NCBI GenBank assembly: GCA_030407005.1
Contig: JAUDYN010000006.1
Span: 1,116,001 to 1,180,000 of the forward strand
Reading direction: 5' to 3'
DNA: 64,000 nt
Source: Desarmillaria ectypa
Lineage: Eukaryota; Basidiomycota; Agaricomycetes; Agaricales; Physalacriaceae
The notes below the pieces were generated by a model that saw only the letters and a list, made by a program, of their open reading frames with translations, did not search any database and was not told where the DNA came from. The position numbers were made by a program, and so were the translations under genes. Below, piece after piece: positions 1 through 12,025 of the stretch. The first letter of the stretch is position 1; every line of letters begins with the position of its first letter.

Positions 1-1400
1 TCACTGAGCAATCCCATATCGGTCACGAAATAGAGGCGCAATACTGGTATGTACCTGCCCAGATGGCTTATTTGAAGCTTATATCGGCTAGGTATCATTG
101 TCAGCTGTTTCCCACATGCCTAGAGATGACCTAAGATATCGTTGACGAACTTAGGGATATCCTGATATTCTGTCTTGGAGATTATTTTGCGCGATTAAAG
201 TCATGTAGACTAATTCTGACTAAATCTTATAGATATGATGACTTCATCGAAGGCCAACTCTCCCTATAGCGTTATAGACTTACAGTCAATGATAAGTCTT
301 ACGAATACTATCAAGAGTGAGGATCGATGGTTTTCCTCTCAGAACGTCTACTCAATTGTGCCCCAGAATCTGTTAAAAAAGGACAGAGAGGGCTCCTGGG
401 GTCAGTGTGCAGCATAGGTGAATGACAATCATGCGTCACAGGCTGTCCTTGAACTGACTATTCGACAGGCCGTTTCATGTATATTTTTGGTAGGCCCGTG
501 GAAGTATAACTGTCGGGCCAAGCCTTATATTCTCATAACCCAAAAATGATTCTACCTCTTCCACGGACAGCCTGGTGCCCAGCTTGAGCCCGAAAAGTCA
601 GCTTACAGACGAAAATCTAAACATACACCTCTCATTGCCTTGCTATCGCCACTGTTGTTCTTCGCACTTGATACGCATCTTACTTCCCTAGAGAAGGTCT
701 GGTGTGACGGACTACTCAGCAACGAACGATGGCATGTCCTTATCACGAAACTGAATATCGAATGGCAAGATTTCCTCCTCAATGTAAATATTGTATTACA
801 TACCCTGGAGCTCGCCTTAACACATCTACAGGCTACTGTCTTGCTCAACGCCAATGTCGCATTCCTGGCCATTCAGAGTGGTGATGAGTCTAGTACCAAT
901 GAAGGCCGATCACTCCCGCAGATTTTGAGTTACATCTCGGTAATTGGGAGTATCGGGTGCATTCTTCTGGATTTATTTCTTCTGGGGGAAAACCGCCCCC
1001 ACGCTCGTGACAGCCAGATGGAGACAGTAAGTAGTCATCCTGCCATTTCCTTATATGCATCTGAAACTTTCTTAGTCCAGCCTAAATTTTTACCTAAGGG
1101 AATCTGCCCTAGAAACCTTGGCTATCATGTACAGTTTGCCTTGGGCTCTACTCATGTGGGCGTGAGTATCTGTCTGTTCGTTCACCCTTCTTCATATTCT
1201 AACTCGAAACCAAGCATGCTTTCTTTCTCGCTAGCATTCAGTCTAATGTGTTTCACCGCCTCTGACTTGGCGGTTCGAATGAGTGAGTAGCACATAGTTA
1301 GTTATCGGTGTTCTCATCTTCTGGTGCATCATGACATCGCGGGGGTTTGAAGAATCGAGGCCTTCGCATATGTTTACATTCGCGTTTTGAGAGAATCTCC
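1..1400 (+). pseudogene. WW-like membrane protein, copy A (decayed, 5' end outside window)
   Basis: The first bases encode the segment ending in EIEAQYW, followed by a short intron and YHCQLFPTCLEMT, closely matching copies B (21692-24587) and C (24990-27886) on the other strand. Further on, 780-1010 encodes a membrane part (LNANVAFLAIQSGDES, then a hydrophobic stretch), and 1230-1350 encodes FSLMCFTASDLAVRM and VLIFWCIMTS. Three lesions are visible by comparison with B and C: TAA at 132-134 where they have Glu, a net two-base loss near 1282, and TAG at 1295-1297 where a Trp codon is expected. This copy therefore cannot make the full protein. The family's function is unknown to me; the intact copies have a WW-like stretch and three or four membrane segments. 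Confidence 0.75.
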
Positions 1401-2769
1401 GTGGTCGATTATCCTTACGCTCGTATTTAAACGTTGTAAGGAGGTTTACTATTGGTAGGACAGAAGGAAAAGCCTCAACAGATTCAGATGAAACAGCGTT
1501 TAATGTATGATACTATACTGGGAGCAAAATTGGGGAGGGAAAGGTAGTGGATAAGTAGTTATTTAATTGTATCACTCCTGATTGTTGTGGAAAGAGCATA
1601 ATGTCATCTCAAAAATTAATATTGAAATCTGGCATGCCAGAACGGAGACAGGCGCCTTGGAAGAGGACTTTGTCACGAAGAAAGCTCATCGAATCTCTTT
1701 GAAAGACCATTCCATCAGTAACGCGCGCGACATGACGATTCTCAATGGTTCAAGTACAACGTGCGAAACAAGCTATAAGGAAACGGAAGGAAGGCAGGTG
1801 TTTCTATTCCTTGTGATTTAATATCCACTTCTGGAATAGGTGGAACTCTGACTCGTCGTACATGAGACATGCTCCGTTTCCGTACTTCGCCAGATGGTTT
1901 ATTGATGGTAGCGGCAACACCAGCTATCACTATCAAAACGAGTAATATCATGTCCGACTCTTGTATGTGGCCAGTAGCTGACATTCTTTACTGTGTAGGA
2001 ACGGAAGCACTTACAGTCGTCAATCAGACGGCTCGTCGTTCTACAAAGACGGGCAAGGATTTTCTCTTCACACCCCGGCCCCAGCTGCAGGTGCTCTAGT
2101 TAACGCTCCCGCATCGGCTGCTCAGCCCGGCCCCCGATGGTCTTGAAAGTATGTTCTTATCTAATTCTGAGCAACTCGTACTTATGGTACTCGTCAGACA
2201 TCTAATGGCTCATTATATGCATTGATATCTTAGCCAGTTTGTACAGGTCGAAATACGATCTGATATGGGTGTTTCCTTGACGCGGATGTGATCTAAGAGC
2301 TCGTCATAATAGGAATACACGGTCCTTTGAAGGATCCGGACGCTGATATCACAAGACTGATAGCGGTACTAGTGACCTCGGTGACAATCTGGCATTATTA
2401 CGCCTGTCAAAGTACTTGATAAGCGCCTGGGTGATCATGTGGTTGTTGGGTATGCGAAACGTACCCTGGCCACGCAAATGCAACGTACGTGAAATGCTAT
2501 GTTCCCTCTCCGTGCGGAAAATGACGTGGAATTTTCGGTATTGCCTGCGTGCTGGTGCTGAAGGCGGTTACCTTTGGAGCTCCGACGGTTGCGGGAGGAC
2601 TTCCACATTCAGGCACCTAGAAAGTTAACGCGGTAGAACCTTCCGAAGATAAAAGGCCCTAGGTGCGCGCGCATCAGATTCACACATTCATGGTTCTTGG
2701 GGATATTGCACTGTCTTAGTTGTGATGGAAATCAAAACGCAGGGCACCCATAATACCATAACACTGTTG
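1401..2769. other. Intergenic stretch without a supported gene
   Basis: No homologous or well-formed gene recognised. On the minus strand 1742-1984 is an 80-codon ATG frame with one hydrophobic segment (MILLVLIVIAGVAATI) followed by a basic region. It could be a small membrane protein or chance, and I do not call it. Confidence 0.4.
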
Positions 2770-3299
2770 TCAACCTATGAATGGCCAAAAATCTCTTGGT
2801 TCTGGCTTTGGGAGGGGCTTATTTCCGCCGCCACCGCCTGAAATAGGTCCACTTGGGCGACCTTTGGGCCTGGCGCTATCAACCTGTATCAGCGTTGCGC
2901 AAAGCCACAACAAAAGACATAAACCTACCCGGGCGGCATGGGCGGGGTCAATGGATCATTGAAGTCAGGTCGCGGTTTATCCTCCGTAGCCCCTTCTTCT
3001 CTCAGTCCTGGACTGCCTTCGTTAGGATCGGTGACAGGCTCTGGGTGGGGTGCTTGGGACGGATCATTAATTTCGTCGAGGTGCTTCTCCCGCTGCACCA
3101 GTTGTGCCGACTCAAATTTTTTGGCAAGGCTGGATACTGTCCTACAGTCAGGTATGTATCAGTAAGCGTGGATAGCACTACGACGTGGAAATCACTTTGA
3201 TTCTTCTCGGCTGGTTAGGACGCTATATCGTAGGCGGAAAGTTGTCTGCGATACAGGAAAAGGCAAATATCGCCTCAATAGCGTAATAGATCTGATCAT
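2770..3299 (-). CDS. Small proline-rich tail protein S1
   Basis: Three exons (3196-3299, 2929-3141, 2770-2875) join in frame to 140 residues. The ATG at 3299 has an ACC before it. The N-terminus MIRSITLLRRYLPFP is basic and hydrophobic without acidic residues, resembling a mitochondrial presequence (inference). The middle is acidic and disordered. The end carries the family signature DPLTPPMPP, an intron, then KGRPSGP, a glycine run and NKPLPKPEP. S2 (17980-18432) and S4 (20428-20887) share this signature with the intron at the same place. Function unknown. It lies tail to tail with decayed WW-like copy A, as S4 lies tail to tail with copy B. Confidence 0.7.
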
Positions 3300-3439
3300 G
3301 GTCAAGTAGCTGGAAGGAAGGAAAGCTTGTAGAAGTTTATAAGCATGGTACCGAGTACTTATGATATCATATAGTGATAGATCATAATGCAAAATTTGAA
3401 TCGACTCTATCTTCTCACGTGCAGTCTTTTGGCAGAGAC

Positions 3440-4470
3440 ATTCTCACGCACACTTCAACTTCGACTACCACATTCTTCTCGGGGCAATGCCTTCCGCTGC
3501 AATGTATCTAAGAACTCAAACATTGTGCTGAAACTGCGACAAGAAAATAGAAGTTCCCCAAAGATGCGGAAAGTGCAAATCAGTGCAAATTTGAATCTCG
3601 CGTCTCGAACCTATCTAAGATGTCAACCACCATACAGAATGGCCAGATACTGTTCCAGAAAATGTCAAAAACAGCATTGGTCGGAGCATAAGATTGATTG
3701 TATTAATCATGAGAAGGAAATGACAACTGAATATCAACAAGAAGTGTTCAAACCGCTCACTCGCTGGGTTGATACATGGCGCCACGCCATTGAAATTTGG
3801 AGTTTCTTCGCGTCCGATTGTGCGTTCATTTCTGCATCTGCACTTATACTGACTGCGACTCATGGCTATTGGATGTTTGTCTCCTATCATATACTCAACT
3901 CAGGCGGTCCCCCACGCATAGATTTCTTTCTCAAGCATATGTATCTACCGCTTCCTCTTGAAAGACTCCGACCGTTGACTGATGGCATTTTGTACCAGTT
4001 TCCTCTTAAGCGTAACTCCGATAATTGCTCCAGGAAAGAAAGCCAACTCACGAAAGGGATTCAAGGTGTGTAGTACCTTCTGCCGTCATAAATTCATCCA
4101 TCGTTCAACACTGCGCATAGTATAAAGACTCGGAGTTCATGACGCACAAAGATCTGATCACACACGTGATTGCTAAATTACCATCCGAGTATAATTATCA
4201 CCAGTCTGTTTTGCACGAACTCGATAGGCAGCCCGTTGAAAAAAAATGACATCCGAGTTGTCATTGTGAGCGACATGATAGCTGTGATTACGTCGGAGAC
4301 ACTGGGTGCACTCAAGACGAATCTACCATCTGTAGACTCGCCGTTTTATTTCAAGGACCATGTACACCCTTTCAATTCCAAGGGATGCATGGTGGCTGCA
4401 AAGTTGTCTCGAGACTACAAGAAACATATGCGCAAAGATATTGACCAAGGAAACGGCAAATGTTCCTAAG
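3440..4470 (+). pseudogene. MYND-type zinc-finger protein, probably broken
   Basis: A MYND finger is readable: CDKKIEVPQRCGK, a 47-base intron starting near 3570, then CQPPYRMARYCSRKCQKQHW and HKIDC. The splice restores the second Cys pair. The first Cys pair is interrupted: reading TGT GCT GAA (C-A-E) needs two extra bases removed before TGC GAC AAG, and the frame that holds the second Cys has TGA directly before AAC TGC. Downstream LTRWVDTWRHAIEIW and the following helical region resemble the C-terminal part of agaricomycete MYND proteins. Later segments (to about 4470) fit the same family, but I could not join them without frame breaks. Most likely a pseudogene; a missed intron could still rescue it. 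Confidence 0.5.
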
Positions 4471-5116
4471 CTGTTGACAGGTGAAGGTTCTTAACTGCCA
4501 TGTCTATAGTCGCCGGTTATCCGGAATACTTCAGGAGGAAACAGCAGGAAATCTCCGAGTAGCAAGCAATAGATGTGGGACATATTTCTTTTCTTTCCGA
4601 GTCGTCTTGACGTCAAAATTATTCTCACATGTACTTCTATTGCTATCTTGTATTACTCGCGTTTTATTTGAGAGGTCACCTCATTCTCATCTCAGGTTTC
4701 TCGATACCTCATAACTAGAGTACATTTAAAACATTCTCCAAAGTTATCGAAAGATACTGTAGGCAAGACATTCGGACGCAAAAACTCCACTGCATGCAGC
4801 GAAGGTTGTGTTACGAATTCGAATGCGGCGTCTCGACGGACAACTTCTCATAGTTGAAGGATGCCATCCATGGCCCGGCTTATAACAAGGCTAAAATCCT
4901 GTGTGCAAGGTCACTAGGAATCATCCACGCGCTCGGTCGGAAACAGATCGACTCCCTTGATGCAAAACGGTTTTCCATAACAGAAATTGGCCGGTCCATG
5001 TTGATGATGTACCACCATAGGCTTGTCGATTCCATTAGAACAAATTCAAGTATCTCACTCAATGCCAAAAAGAGAATTGAATATATTGTGGCGGACTTGT
5101 ACTTGTACATCAGCGC
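4471..5116. other. Intergenic stretch, nothing recognised
   Basis: Short frames occur on both strands, but none shows a family motif or clean exon structure. The right end is the 3' flank of RPN3. Confidence 0.4.
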
Positions 5117-6861
5117 TCAGAAATCCTCGCCCATGTCTTCATCATCAAGATCCCCTTCTTGGATTTCCTTTGCGAGTTCCTTCTGTCGCTCACGGGCACC
5201 TTCAGCTGCAGCCAACTCTTTCCTGTGTGCATTCAGAGGGTACCGCATAGCCTAGCACAATACGCGGTCAGTAGCATTCGAAAATACAGACAACCAAAAG
5301 ATTACCTTCACACTCTGGTTGTGCAACTCTAGACAGTACCCGATCCGCCTCTGGAACATCTCGCTGACCTCAGGCCCATATACGTTCCTCTGGCTCCCGC
5401 ACTCCATCCATCCCTTCTCATGCACTATTCGGCCTTCGATGACCCCGTCACGGATGGCCTTGCCAACAATATACTCCGCATCTTCTTCCGAGTCGAGATG
5501 CAGTTTGACACAAATGTCGCGTAGAGAGATACGTGAATAAGAGAGCGAAAGCCGACGGATGCCAGTTTTGATTACATTTTGTCGTAACCGGACGATGAGA
5601 GTGTAGGTTTTGTCAGCCTCAAATCGGGCAGCATGCTTGGCAAGGGTGGTTTGGAATTGCGAGAGCGAGCCTGTGCGGACGGCTGACAAAAAAACGTTGG
5701 ATTAGCAGGCAGGGTACATGGTGAAATCGGGAACAAACCTTTAACAATCTCAAAGTAGCCGCCTAGAGCCTTCTCTAGGACGGGATGCCTGAAAAGGCTT
5801 CGGTCCGGGATATCACCCATCAGAAGCTCAACGACAACCGAGAGCTTGTGCACTGCTTGATAGAAACCAGGAGCCACCTTCGCCGGGGGTGCACGTCGGA
5901 TGGCTTGTTGCAAGTTGGTGTGGGCAGCACTATAGTTGAGCTGGACGGCTTTAATTCTGCCGATGAAGTAGTGATATCGAGCGTATTGAGGATTTCCAGC
6001 GGACTCGGGGAACGTCGTTTTTGAGACTAGCTTGTCGGCTTGGTCGTACAGGCTGTAATGGACATAACTACGGAGGAGACGATTGATGAGGGAGGCTTGG
6101 GCCTCGTCGTCATGCCGCAGGGAAGCAGTCCGTTGTGCAGCAAGGAACATTCTAAGGGGGTACATTGATTATTTGAAGGATTAAAGGATTACACTTGGTA
6201 CTCACGGTCGGGCATCCGCGATTTCACCGCCAAATTCGTATGCACGTTCAACTGCAAACCATATCTTGGCTGCAATGGGGTCCATGCTTCTACGATTGAG
6301 TGCTTGCATCTTCTCCACTGTTTGATGCGCGATCTCGATAGCTTTCGTATAATGATCAGGGGATTTGAGTAGGTGGTGAATGATGAGTAGACGAAGGTAT
6401 ATTTCGACCTCTGGGACAGGTTCTAGCGATGATTTTGTAGGCGTCGTCGTTGTCGTTGAGTCTATTTCCATTTCCTGGTCCGATGGGGGTGCAGGCGGTA
6501 ACCACGAGAGTAAGATCGTCTTTACCGACGAATCTGCCACGATGTTAGGTGATGTTTTTTTGTGAATCCGGTCCGTTTCCGCACCTTTGGGGTATACTTC
6601 CTCGATGGCATTCCTCAGTACAGAGTCATCCAGACGCTTTCTTAAAGCAGCCAAGGTCCTCAGGACACGATGAGTAAACCGTGGCTCCAGGGTCGCCACT
6701 GCCTTTTCGATGAGAGCAGCATTGGACTTGATTTCAGTGACAGGCGATTCCGGCTCCTTCTTGTGCTCCTCCTTCTTCTCCTCCTTCTTGTCTTCCCTCT
6801 CCTCTTTCTCCTCTTCTTCCTTAGGTTTAGTGTCGGTGGGCTTCATCTCGACGTCGGCCAT
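5117..6861 (-). CDS. RPN3: 26S proteasome regulatory subunit Rpn3 (PSMD3)
   Basis: Non-ATPase lid subunit of the 19S regulatory particle, acting in ubiquitin-dependent protein breakdown in nucleus and cytosol. Four exons (6206-6861, 5739-6151, 5306-5682, 5117-5251) give 526 residues, close to the yeast length. The N-terminus is a highly charged Lys/Glu stretch (residues 8-40), typical of fungal Rpn3. The middle is a helical repeat region (FLAAQRTASLRHDDEAQAS, SYVHYSLYDQADKLVSKT). Exon 3 holds the PCI domain (SYSRISLRDICVKLHLDS, AIRDGVIEGRIVHEKGW), and the acidic end is DLDDEDMGEDF. The start ATG opens the long first exon. It is divergent from NDUFAF2, 205 bases apart. No lesions seen. Confidence 0.97.
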
Positions 6862-7066
6862 GGTGATGGAGGGTGTAGTAGGCGTTGGGTGACGCGTCCA
6901 ACGCGAGTCTGCATTGGGTATCGTGGGAAGTCATTATACGTAAAATTAAATAAATAAATAAATACTTGCTACTTTGAGTGAAGGTTCCTCGTCATCACCT
7001 TTACCACCATCTTGAATTCTGCAAAAATACCACGGCGTGGGATTGAACTAGAAGAGGAGGAGGTTA
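6862..7066. promoter_or_regulatory. Divergent promoter region RPN3 / NDUFAF2
   Basis: The 205 bases between two outward-facing start codons must hold both 5' UTRs and core promoters. There is an AAAT-type microsatellite at about 6945-6963. TTTACCACC at 7000-7008 reads GGTGGTAAA on the RPN3 strand, one base from the yeast proteasome element GGTGGCAAA. Whether it works is unknown. Confidence 0.5.
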
Positions 7067-7896
7067 ATGTCGTTCTTTTCTCGGATTTGGAAACTTATTC
7101 GTCATCCAGTGAGCGCCATTCACTTTCTCGCGTACTTTACTGAAATTTCTATAGACGGGGTTCGTCGGGAGAGATCTTGAAGGTGAGCGGAACCTAAAAA
7201 TATTCACCGCGTAGTGCTGAACTCAACTTTTACGTAGGAAATATGTTCTTTGAGCACCGTAATCAATTGCCAGGCATGTATAAGCATTGATTTGCCCCAC
7301 CGTTTATTTACGCGAACGTTCAGAGGCGCGTCGAACAAAAAGGACGGTCAAATATTGTAATCCTGGGGATATGTGGCTCTACATTGGCGGTCCGAAGCGC
7401 TTGCCGGGTAGGTTTCATTGCCGTAAGGAAAACCCAGTAAATATTCAAAGGAAACCGAATAGTGCAATGGTCGGCCTGGTTATCGCATACAAGACCAGAT
7501 CCTCCGACAATTCAGGTATTTCACGTTCTGACTACTGCAGCTGTTCCGATGCTCATCTTCTTTCCCCTCCAGGAACTACAGATTGACCTTGCTCGCCGGG
7601 AAAAGGTGCTTCGCAATGCTGCGCTAATTGAGGCCCGAGACAGGGAGGAACATCAGAGAATGTCTGCCGGTCTGGAACCTGGTGCGATTCCATCTCAAGC
7701 CGCTCAGACCTTGGGTACTCGGTTGGGGCAGCCTCAGTTGCCATCGGAACATGGTGAGACTACTGGATCTGCGTCTTCACCCCTGCATGTACCAGCTCGA
7801 GAAGAGGCTGTCGCAAAGCCTTTACCTACTATGCCATCTCAGGATAAGTATGAGCCAGAATCATGGGCTCCCAGGACCCGTCTTCGAGGACAATGA
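7067..7896 (+). CDS. NDUFAF2: Complex I assembly factor NDUFAF2 (mimitin / B17.2-like)
   Basis: Mitochondrial assembly factor for NADH:ubiquinone oxidoreductase, homologous to structural subunit NDUFA12. Six exons (7067-7108, 7155-7182, 7238-7273, 7324-7407, 7463-7515, 7573-7896) join to 188 residues. Family landmarks in order: GFVGRDLEGNMFFEH, ARRTKRTVKY, the tryptophan-rich QWSAWLSHTRPDPPTIQEL, then a charged helix ending RNAALIEARDREE and a disordered tail. Two exons are only 28 and 36 bases long. Intron 3 (7274-7323) begins with GC rather than GT (CAG then gcatgt). The conserved sequence on both sides supports this boundary. Divergent from RPN3. Confidence 0.9.
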
Positions 7897-8098
7897 TGGC
7901 TAAAGTAGTAATTACCTTCAAAGCGCGAAGTTATCGCTATGTAATGTTATAATGAAAATTATTATCCATTGATATGATCTCAAGCGATGGCTAGAATTTC
8001 CAGGAATCCCAAACAAGTGGCGAAAAATGTTTGTCTTTGTTGCGGACGCGTCGCGTCGCGTCAACGCAATCGACATTTCTTAAACTCCAACCACCACC

Positions 8099-10346
8099 AT
8101 GGCATACCGTTATACGGGCAACCCACCGTCCCGGTTCATTCACTATACTAATATACCAACCCAATTCCAGCAGCAATGTCCAGGACAGCGTGCTCATACC
8201 CAGCCCCAGGTTTTTTCAGCTCTGCCAGTGATGCCCCAGCCCCAACAGCCCCCTCAACAGCAACGACGGACCCAGACCACCCCTGAAACCCATTTCCAGC
8301 CGCCCACTCAAACAGTCCAACCGTATGACCAAATTGCGCACAATGTCACGACGAGAATCATGGCAGCCGTCGTTCCTGTTTTGGAGGAGCAGAGCAGGCT
8401 AATCGCCGGCAGGGTGGACAGGCTGGATTCGTCTGTTCGCAATACTGTCACAAATATTGAAAAGCAGGTTGAGGTAGCTAATTTGAATTTGGCGAAGGCT
8501 TTGCAGGCAGTGCATAACCAGCAGCGTACGGTCACCACGAACGTTCTATCTCAAGTGAAGCAGTTGAACGAGGCAGTGGATACGCTCAAGCCACTAGTAA
8601 ACCAGGTGAACATGACTGTGACGGAGCTCTACGAAAGAGTCAGTGACAGAGAAGCCGGAGGTGCGTTTATCGTTCTGTTCGACGGTGCCTTTAATGATCA
8701 TCCATCAGTCTCGGAGATGGCCAAGAGGCTTGTCCTTGAATTGGGCATCAATCCGTCCAAAGCCCGCTTCCAAGACCAGGAAGCGAGTGCTGGCGATGAA
8801 CGGGGCGACGAAGCACTTTATTCTCCGTCATTAGGCACACAGGCAACGATGCAGCGACAATCACTGCCATCTTCAATTCGGATGCCGTCTGTCAGTTTTA
8901 GCCCCGCAAGATGGCCATCGAAAGGTACTGAATATATAGCCCGAGTTCCGCCCCTATCCGCTCAACTTTGATGCAGAAGGCCCAAGTCCCAGTACAAGTG
9001 TGGCTGTATTCAAAGCCAATCTCTCCCTAGCAGGCCGTAGATCATACTCTGTCATCCCAGAGGCACCCCCGGATGGAACTATCTCTTCCTTGAGGCGTGT
9101 TAGTCTAGGTGGGGACCCCCTTCTCGAGTCTGACATCCATGTTCAACAAGACCTGCCCATGATACCGCCCCGATCTACCTCCGTTGAAGTCGATGCCGAA
9201 GTAGCCGCTATTTCAGAACCGTATCCAGAGTCTCCTGACTGGGGCAGCAATGTCGGAGTAGAGGGCACAGCCGAGCCCACCACAGACTTGTCCACGGACG
9301 AAGCCAATACGAAATCGCCAACTACATCTGTGCGCGACGAACTACAGGTCTCGCAGATGATTGGTACAAGTGCTTTTACTGCTGACTCCACACCATCTCC
9401 TCTCACTCCCTTGATCTCGCCCTCACCATTTTCAAGCCCTGCACTCGCGCTGGAGTTTCTAAACGCCAAAATCAAGGAGGAAGCTATAGAACTGACAAGC
9501 AGCGCAGCGAAAAGTTCGCGCAAACCTCGAAAGCGGCGACTACAAACAGAAAGCCATTCAGCCTCGGCATCCTCGACTGCTGCTCCACCCGCTAAGCGTG
9601 CCAAGAAAAAGTCAACCGGCGTCCCGAAAAAAACCAAGGCTTTGCAGTGGTCAGAGGAGATCATTCCCCAAACAGACGTGAATTATGTTTGAATATCTTT
9701 CTGATCGCATACTCACGATACTATCAGTTTGTACAATGCGACCAGTGTCGATCCTGGTATCACATAGGCTGCCTTGGTATGACCGCGGACGACCCCCGTT
9801 TGGAAGACGGTGTGCGATATGAGTGTCCACCATGTGTAGCGCCCACGTAAGTCTTTGATCTCTATTGTCGTTATTATTTGCTTATCTTCCCCTCAGAGAA
9901 CGTGAGTTTGAACACTTGGGACCGTCGATCGTCTTTAACATTTGTTGCTCAGATCCTCGCGTCGGTGATATCATCAGTAATAACTCGGATGGCGAACCGC
10001 AGCGCTGTGGCCGCCCAGATTGCCACCAAATTGATGAAGTGTTCATCGTTGAGCGCATCATTGGGAAACAGACCCTTACAGGTGGAGAAGGACGCAGGAA
10101 TATGTGGCTGACGAAGTGGTCCTCGTACGTTTCTTTTTTCGTTGTACGTGTCTTTGCTTACCCTTTCCGAGGTACCCCGCTGCACAAGCGACATGGGAAG
10201 ATGTGGAGCGAACTGTGACCAATGCGTCACGATTCATTGAAGAATTCAATGCTGCAGCGGTAAAGGAAGGACGTGATACAGATGAAAACTTTTACGGCAC
10301 CATATTACTGGAAGAGGCAGTTGATGCGGGATGGAAAGATGAATAG
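8099..10346 (+). CDS. PHD finger and chromodomain protein
   Basis: Probable chromatin-binding nuclear protein. The start ATG at 8099 follows CCACC. The N-terminal exon (8099-8924, perhaps with an in-frame intron) is Gln/Pro rich, then a long coiled-coil-like helix (VPVLEEQSRLIAGRVDRLDS onward). The exon 8977-9677 is disordered with a basic nuclear-signal-like run (PAKRAKKKS). The exon 9728-9846 encodes FVQCDQCRSWYHIGCLGM and YECPPC, a PHD-type zinc site. After an intron come RCGRPDC and a chromodomain: DEVFIVERIIGK, MWLTKWSS, then (exon 10172-10346) YPAAQATWEDVE and FIEEFNAAAV. A canonical first Cys pair of the PHD finger is not visible upstream. Targets are unknown; methyl-lysine histone reading would be the family expectation. 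Confidence 0.85.
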
Positions 10347-10506
10347 ACGAATCGTAAGAATCACTTGAGCACATTAAAGTCATTGGATTGGTATGTACTT
10401 TATACATGTTCATAATTCTCGTACTGTACTACACCGTCGTATCTCCTTGAATAGTTTTTATACTAGGCTATACACAGATTTTTGGAACTCATAGCACCCA
10501 CTCTTT

Positions 10507-11990
10507 TCAGAACAGCGACACTCTCATACCTTCTTTTCTTAAGCCCTTTGTTCGAGTTGAAGTGCTGGCCTCCAACTCCCCTCCACCTCGCACGCCTATG
10601 ATCGCAGATCTCAAAACTCTACTCTGAATCTGTAAGACGTCCAGAACTTTCCCTTCGACTTGATTTCTCGCCGAGCAGACTAACTCGGTTCGCTCTAGCA
10701 TGGGAAGTAATCTTTCTTCGTCAATCAAATGCAAGAGGAGTGACTCTGTGATAGTCGATATTCCTGGGGATACGCATTCGATGATTTTCAGATGCTTGAC
10801 CTGACTTGTAGCCTGCATGATTCGGAGCATGTCCGTAGCGGTGACAACAACATGCTCGAGAACGAACTCGGTGGGATGGGAAAGCGATGAGAGCTGGCCT
10901 ACAATGTAGACAATGGCGTCCTTATTCAAAGCCTGGTCCCACTCAGGGTCACAGGTTCTTGGAAGGAAATGGTCAACGCTATAAGGAAAGGGAACGTCAA
11001 AAACTTAAAAAAAGAATAACCCTTATAGTATCCGCGACGGTGAGACTTGTGATACCTAGCTCTGCTGTTTCGTGCGAAGGATAATGGAATGTCTCGTCCT
11101 CCAAGAATGTTCCTTCGAGTGTAAGCTGCGTGATATTGGGAAGTTGTTTTACAAGGCAGATGACACGGGGCGAACAGATGAAAGACTTTATCTGCTCCAG
11201 AGGTAAAATGAAGCTATCATGGAATGGAAAGCCTCCGATATCATTCAGACGGAGTTCGCGAAGGGCTAGGACCTTGCGAGAAGGGACGCAAATTTGGGTC
11301 GATTCCTCCAAAAATTCGACCTCTGATCTCGAGGCTTTCTAGACGCGAGAATGGGCGCGGAATGAACATGGGATCATCCTATTTGACTAAGGAAACGTCT
11401 AGGGTAATGTGCTGATGTCTTCTGTGTCTAAGAGGTCAGGCTGAGGATTGGTACTGGAGAACCGTAGAAGAGTATACGGGGGTTGATATTGCTCGGTGTA
11501 GTATATCGAAGGAATTCTGTCCCGGGAATTGCTATCCCAGTGTTTCGTTAGATACCGAGCAGAAATGTGGGTGGACGATAATCGAGAGGCGGACCTTTCT
11601 TGGTGCAGCAAGACGAGCTCGAGGGCGGAGGATCCAAGGCGCAGATTATCTGGAAAATTTCTGTCGGAAGTCGCCGAACAGGCGCGAGATGGACCTCATG
11701 GACAGCGATAGCTCTGGAAAGCTCGTCATGACCCCCTTTGAGCTGTTCAAGCACAAATTCAAGGCGGTTGATTTGAGAGTTGTATTTGGGTAGTTTCGAA
11801 CGCAAATTTGGGAGGATATCTGACAATGCCTGCTCGACAGCGTCTGAGCTGATTCCTCGTCGGTATCACAGGTCTTCATGAAAGGAGGGAGTTTGTGGGT
11901 ATGAAGAGAAAATGTGCTTTGACAGCTATCGCAAAAAACGATGGAATTAGCATCGGCCCTAGAGAAAGAGCAATGAGTTTAGCCTCGTCC
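10507..11990 (-). pseudogene. F-box/LRR-like protein, probably decayed
   Basis: The 5' part has FCDSCQSTFSLHTHKLPPFM, then, in another frame, a helical stretch and VHEVHLAPVRRLPTEIFQII, the standard agaricomycete F-box opening. Leucine-rich segments follow (LALRELRLNDIGGFPF, LPNITQLTLEGTFLEDETFHYPS), then a C-terminal exon ending at 10507 (HPTEFVLEHVVVTATDMLR, VKHLKIIECVS). The frame must change between about 11850 and 11870 with no usable intron, and no clean splice joins the parts near 11000 and 11500. The C-terminal exon itself is open. F-box proteins recruit substrates to SCF ubiquitin ligases; this copy probably no longer does. Confidence 0.45.
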
Positions 11991-12025
11991 CGGGGGATTA
12001 TGTCTGGCTCGGTTAAGACTCACAT

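Noticed and set aside
8690..8710. Possible 48-base intron (about 8662-8709) in the PHD-chromodomain gene
   Set aside because: Has GT-AG limits, but its length is a multiple of three and the frame is open either way, so it cannot be decided from sequence.
9143..9664. 173-codon minus-strand frame opposite the PHD-chromodomain gene
   Set aside because: Mirror of a disordered coding exon; no motif, and the sense strand is clearly coding.
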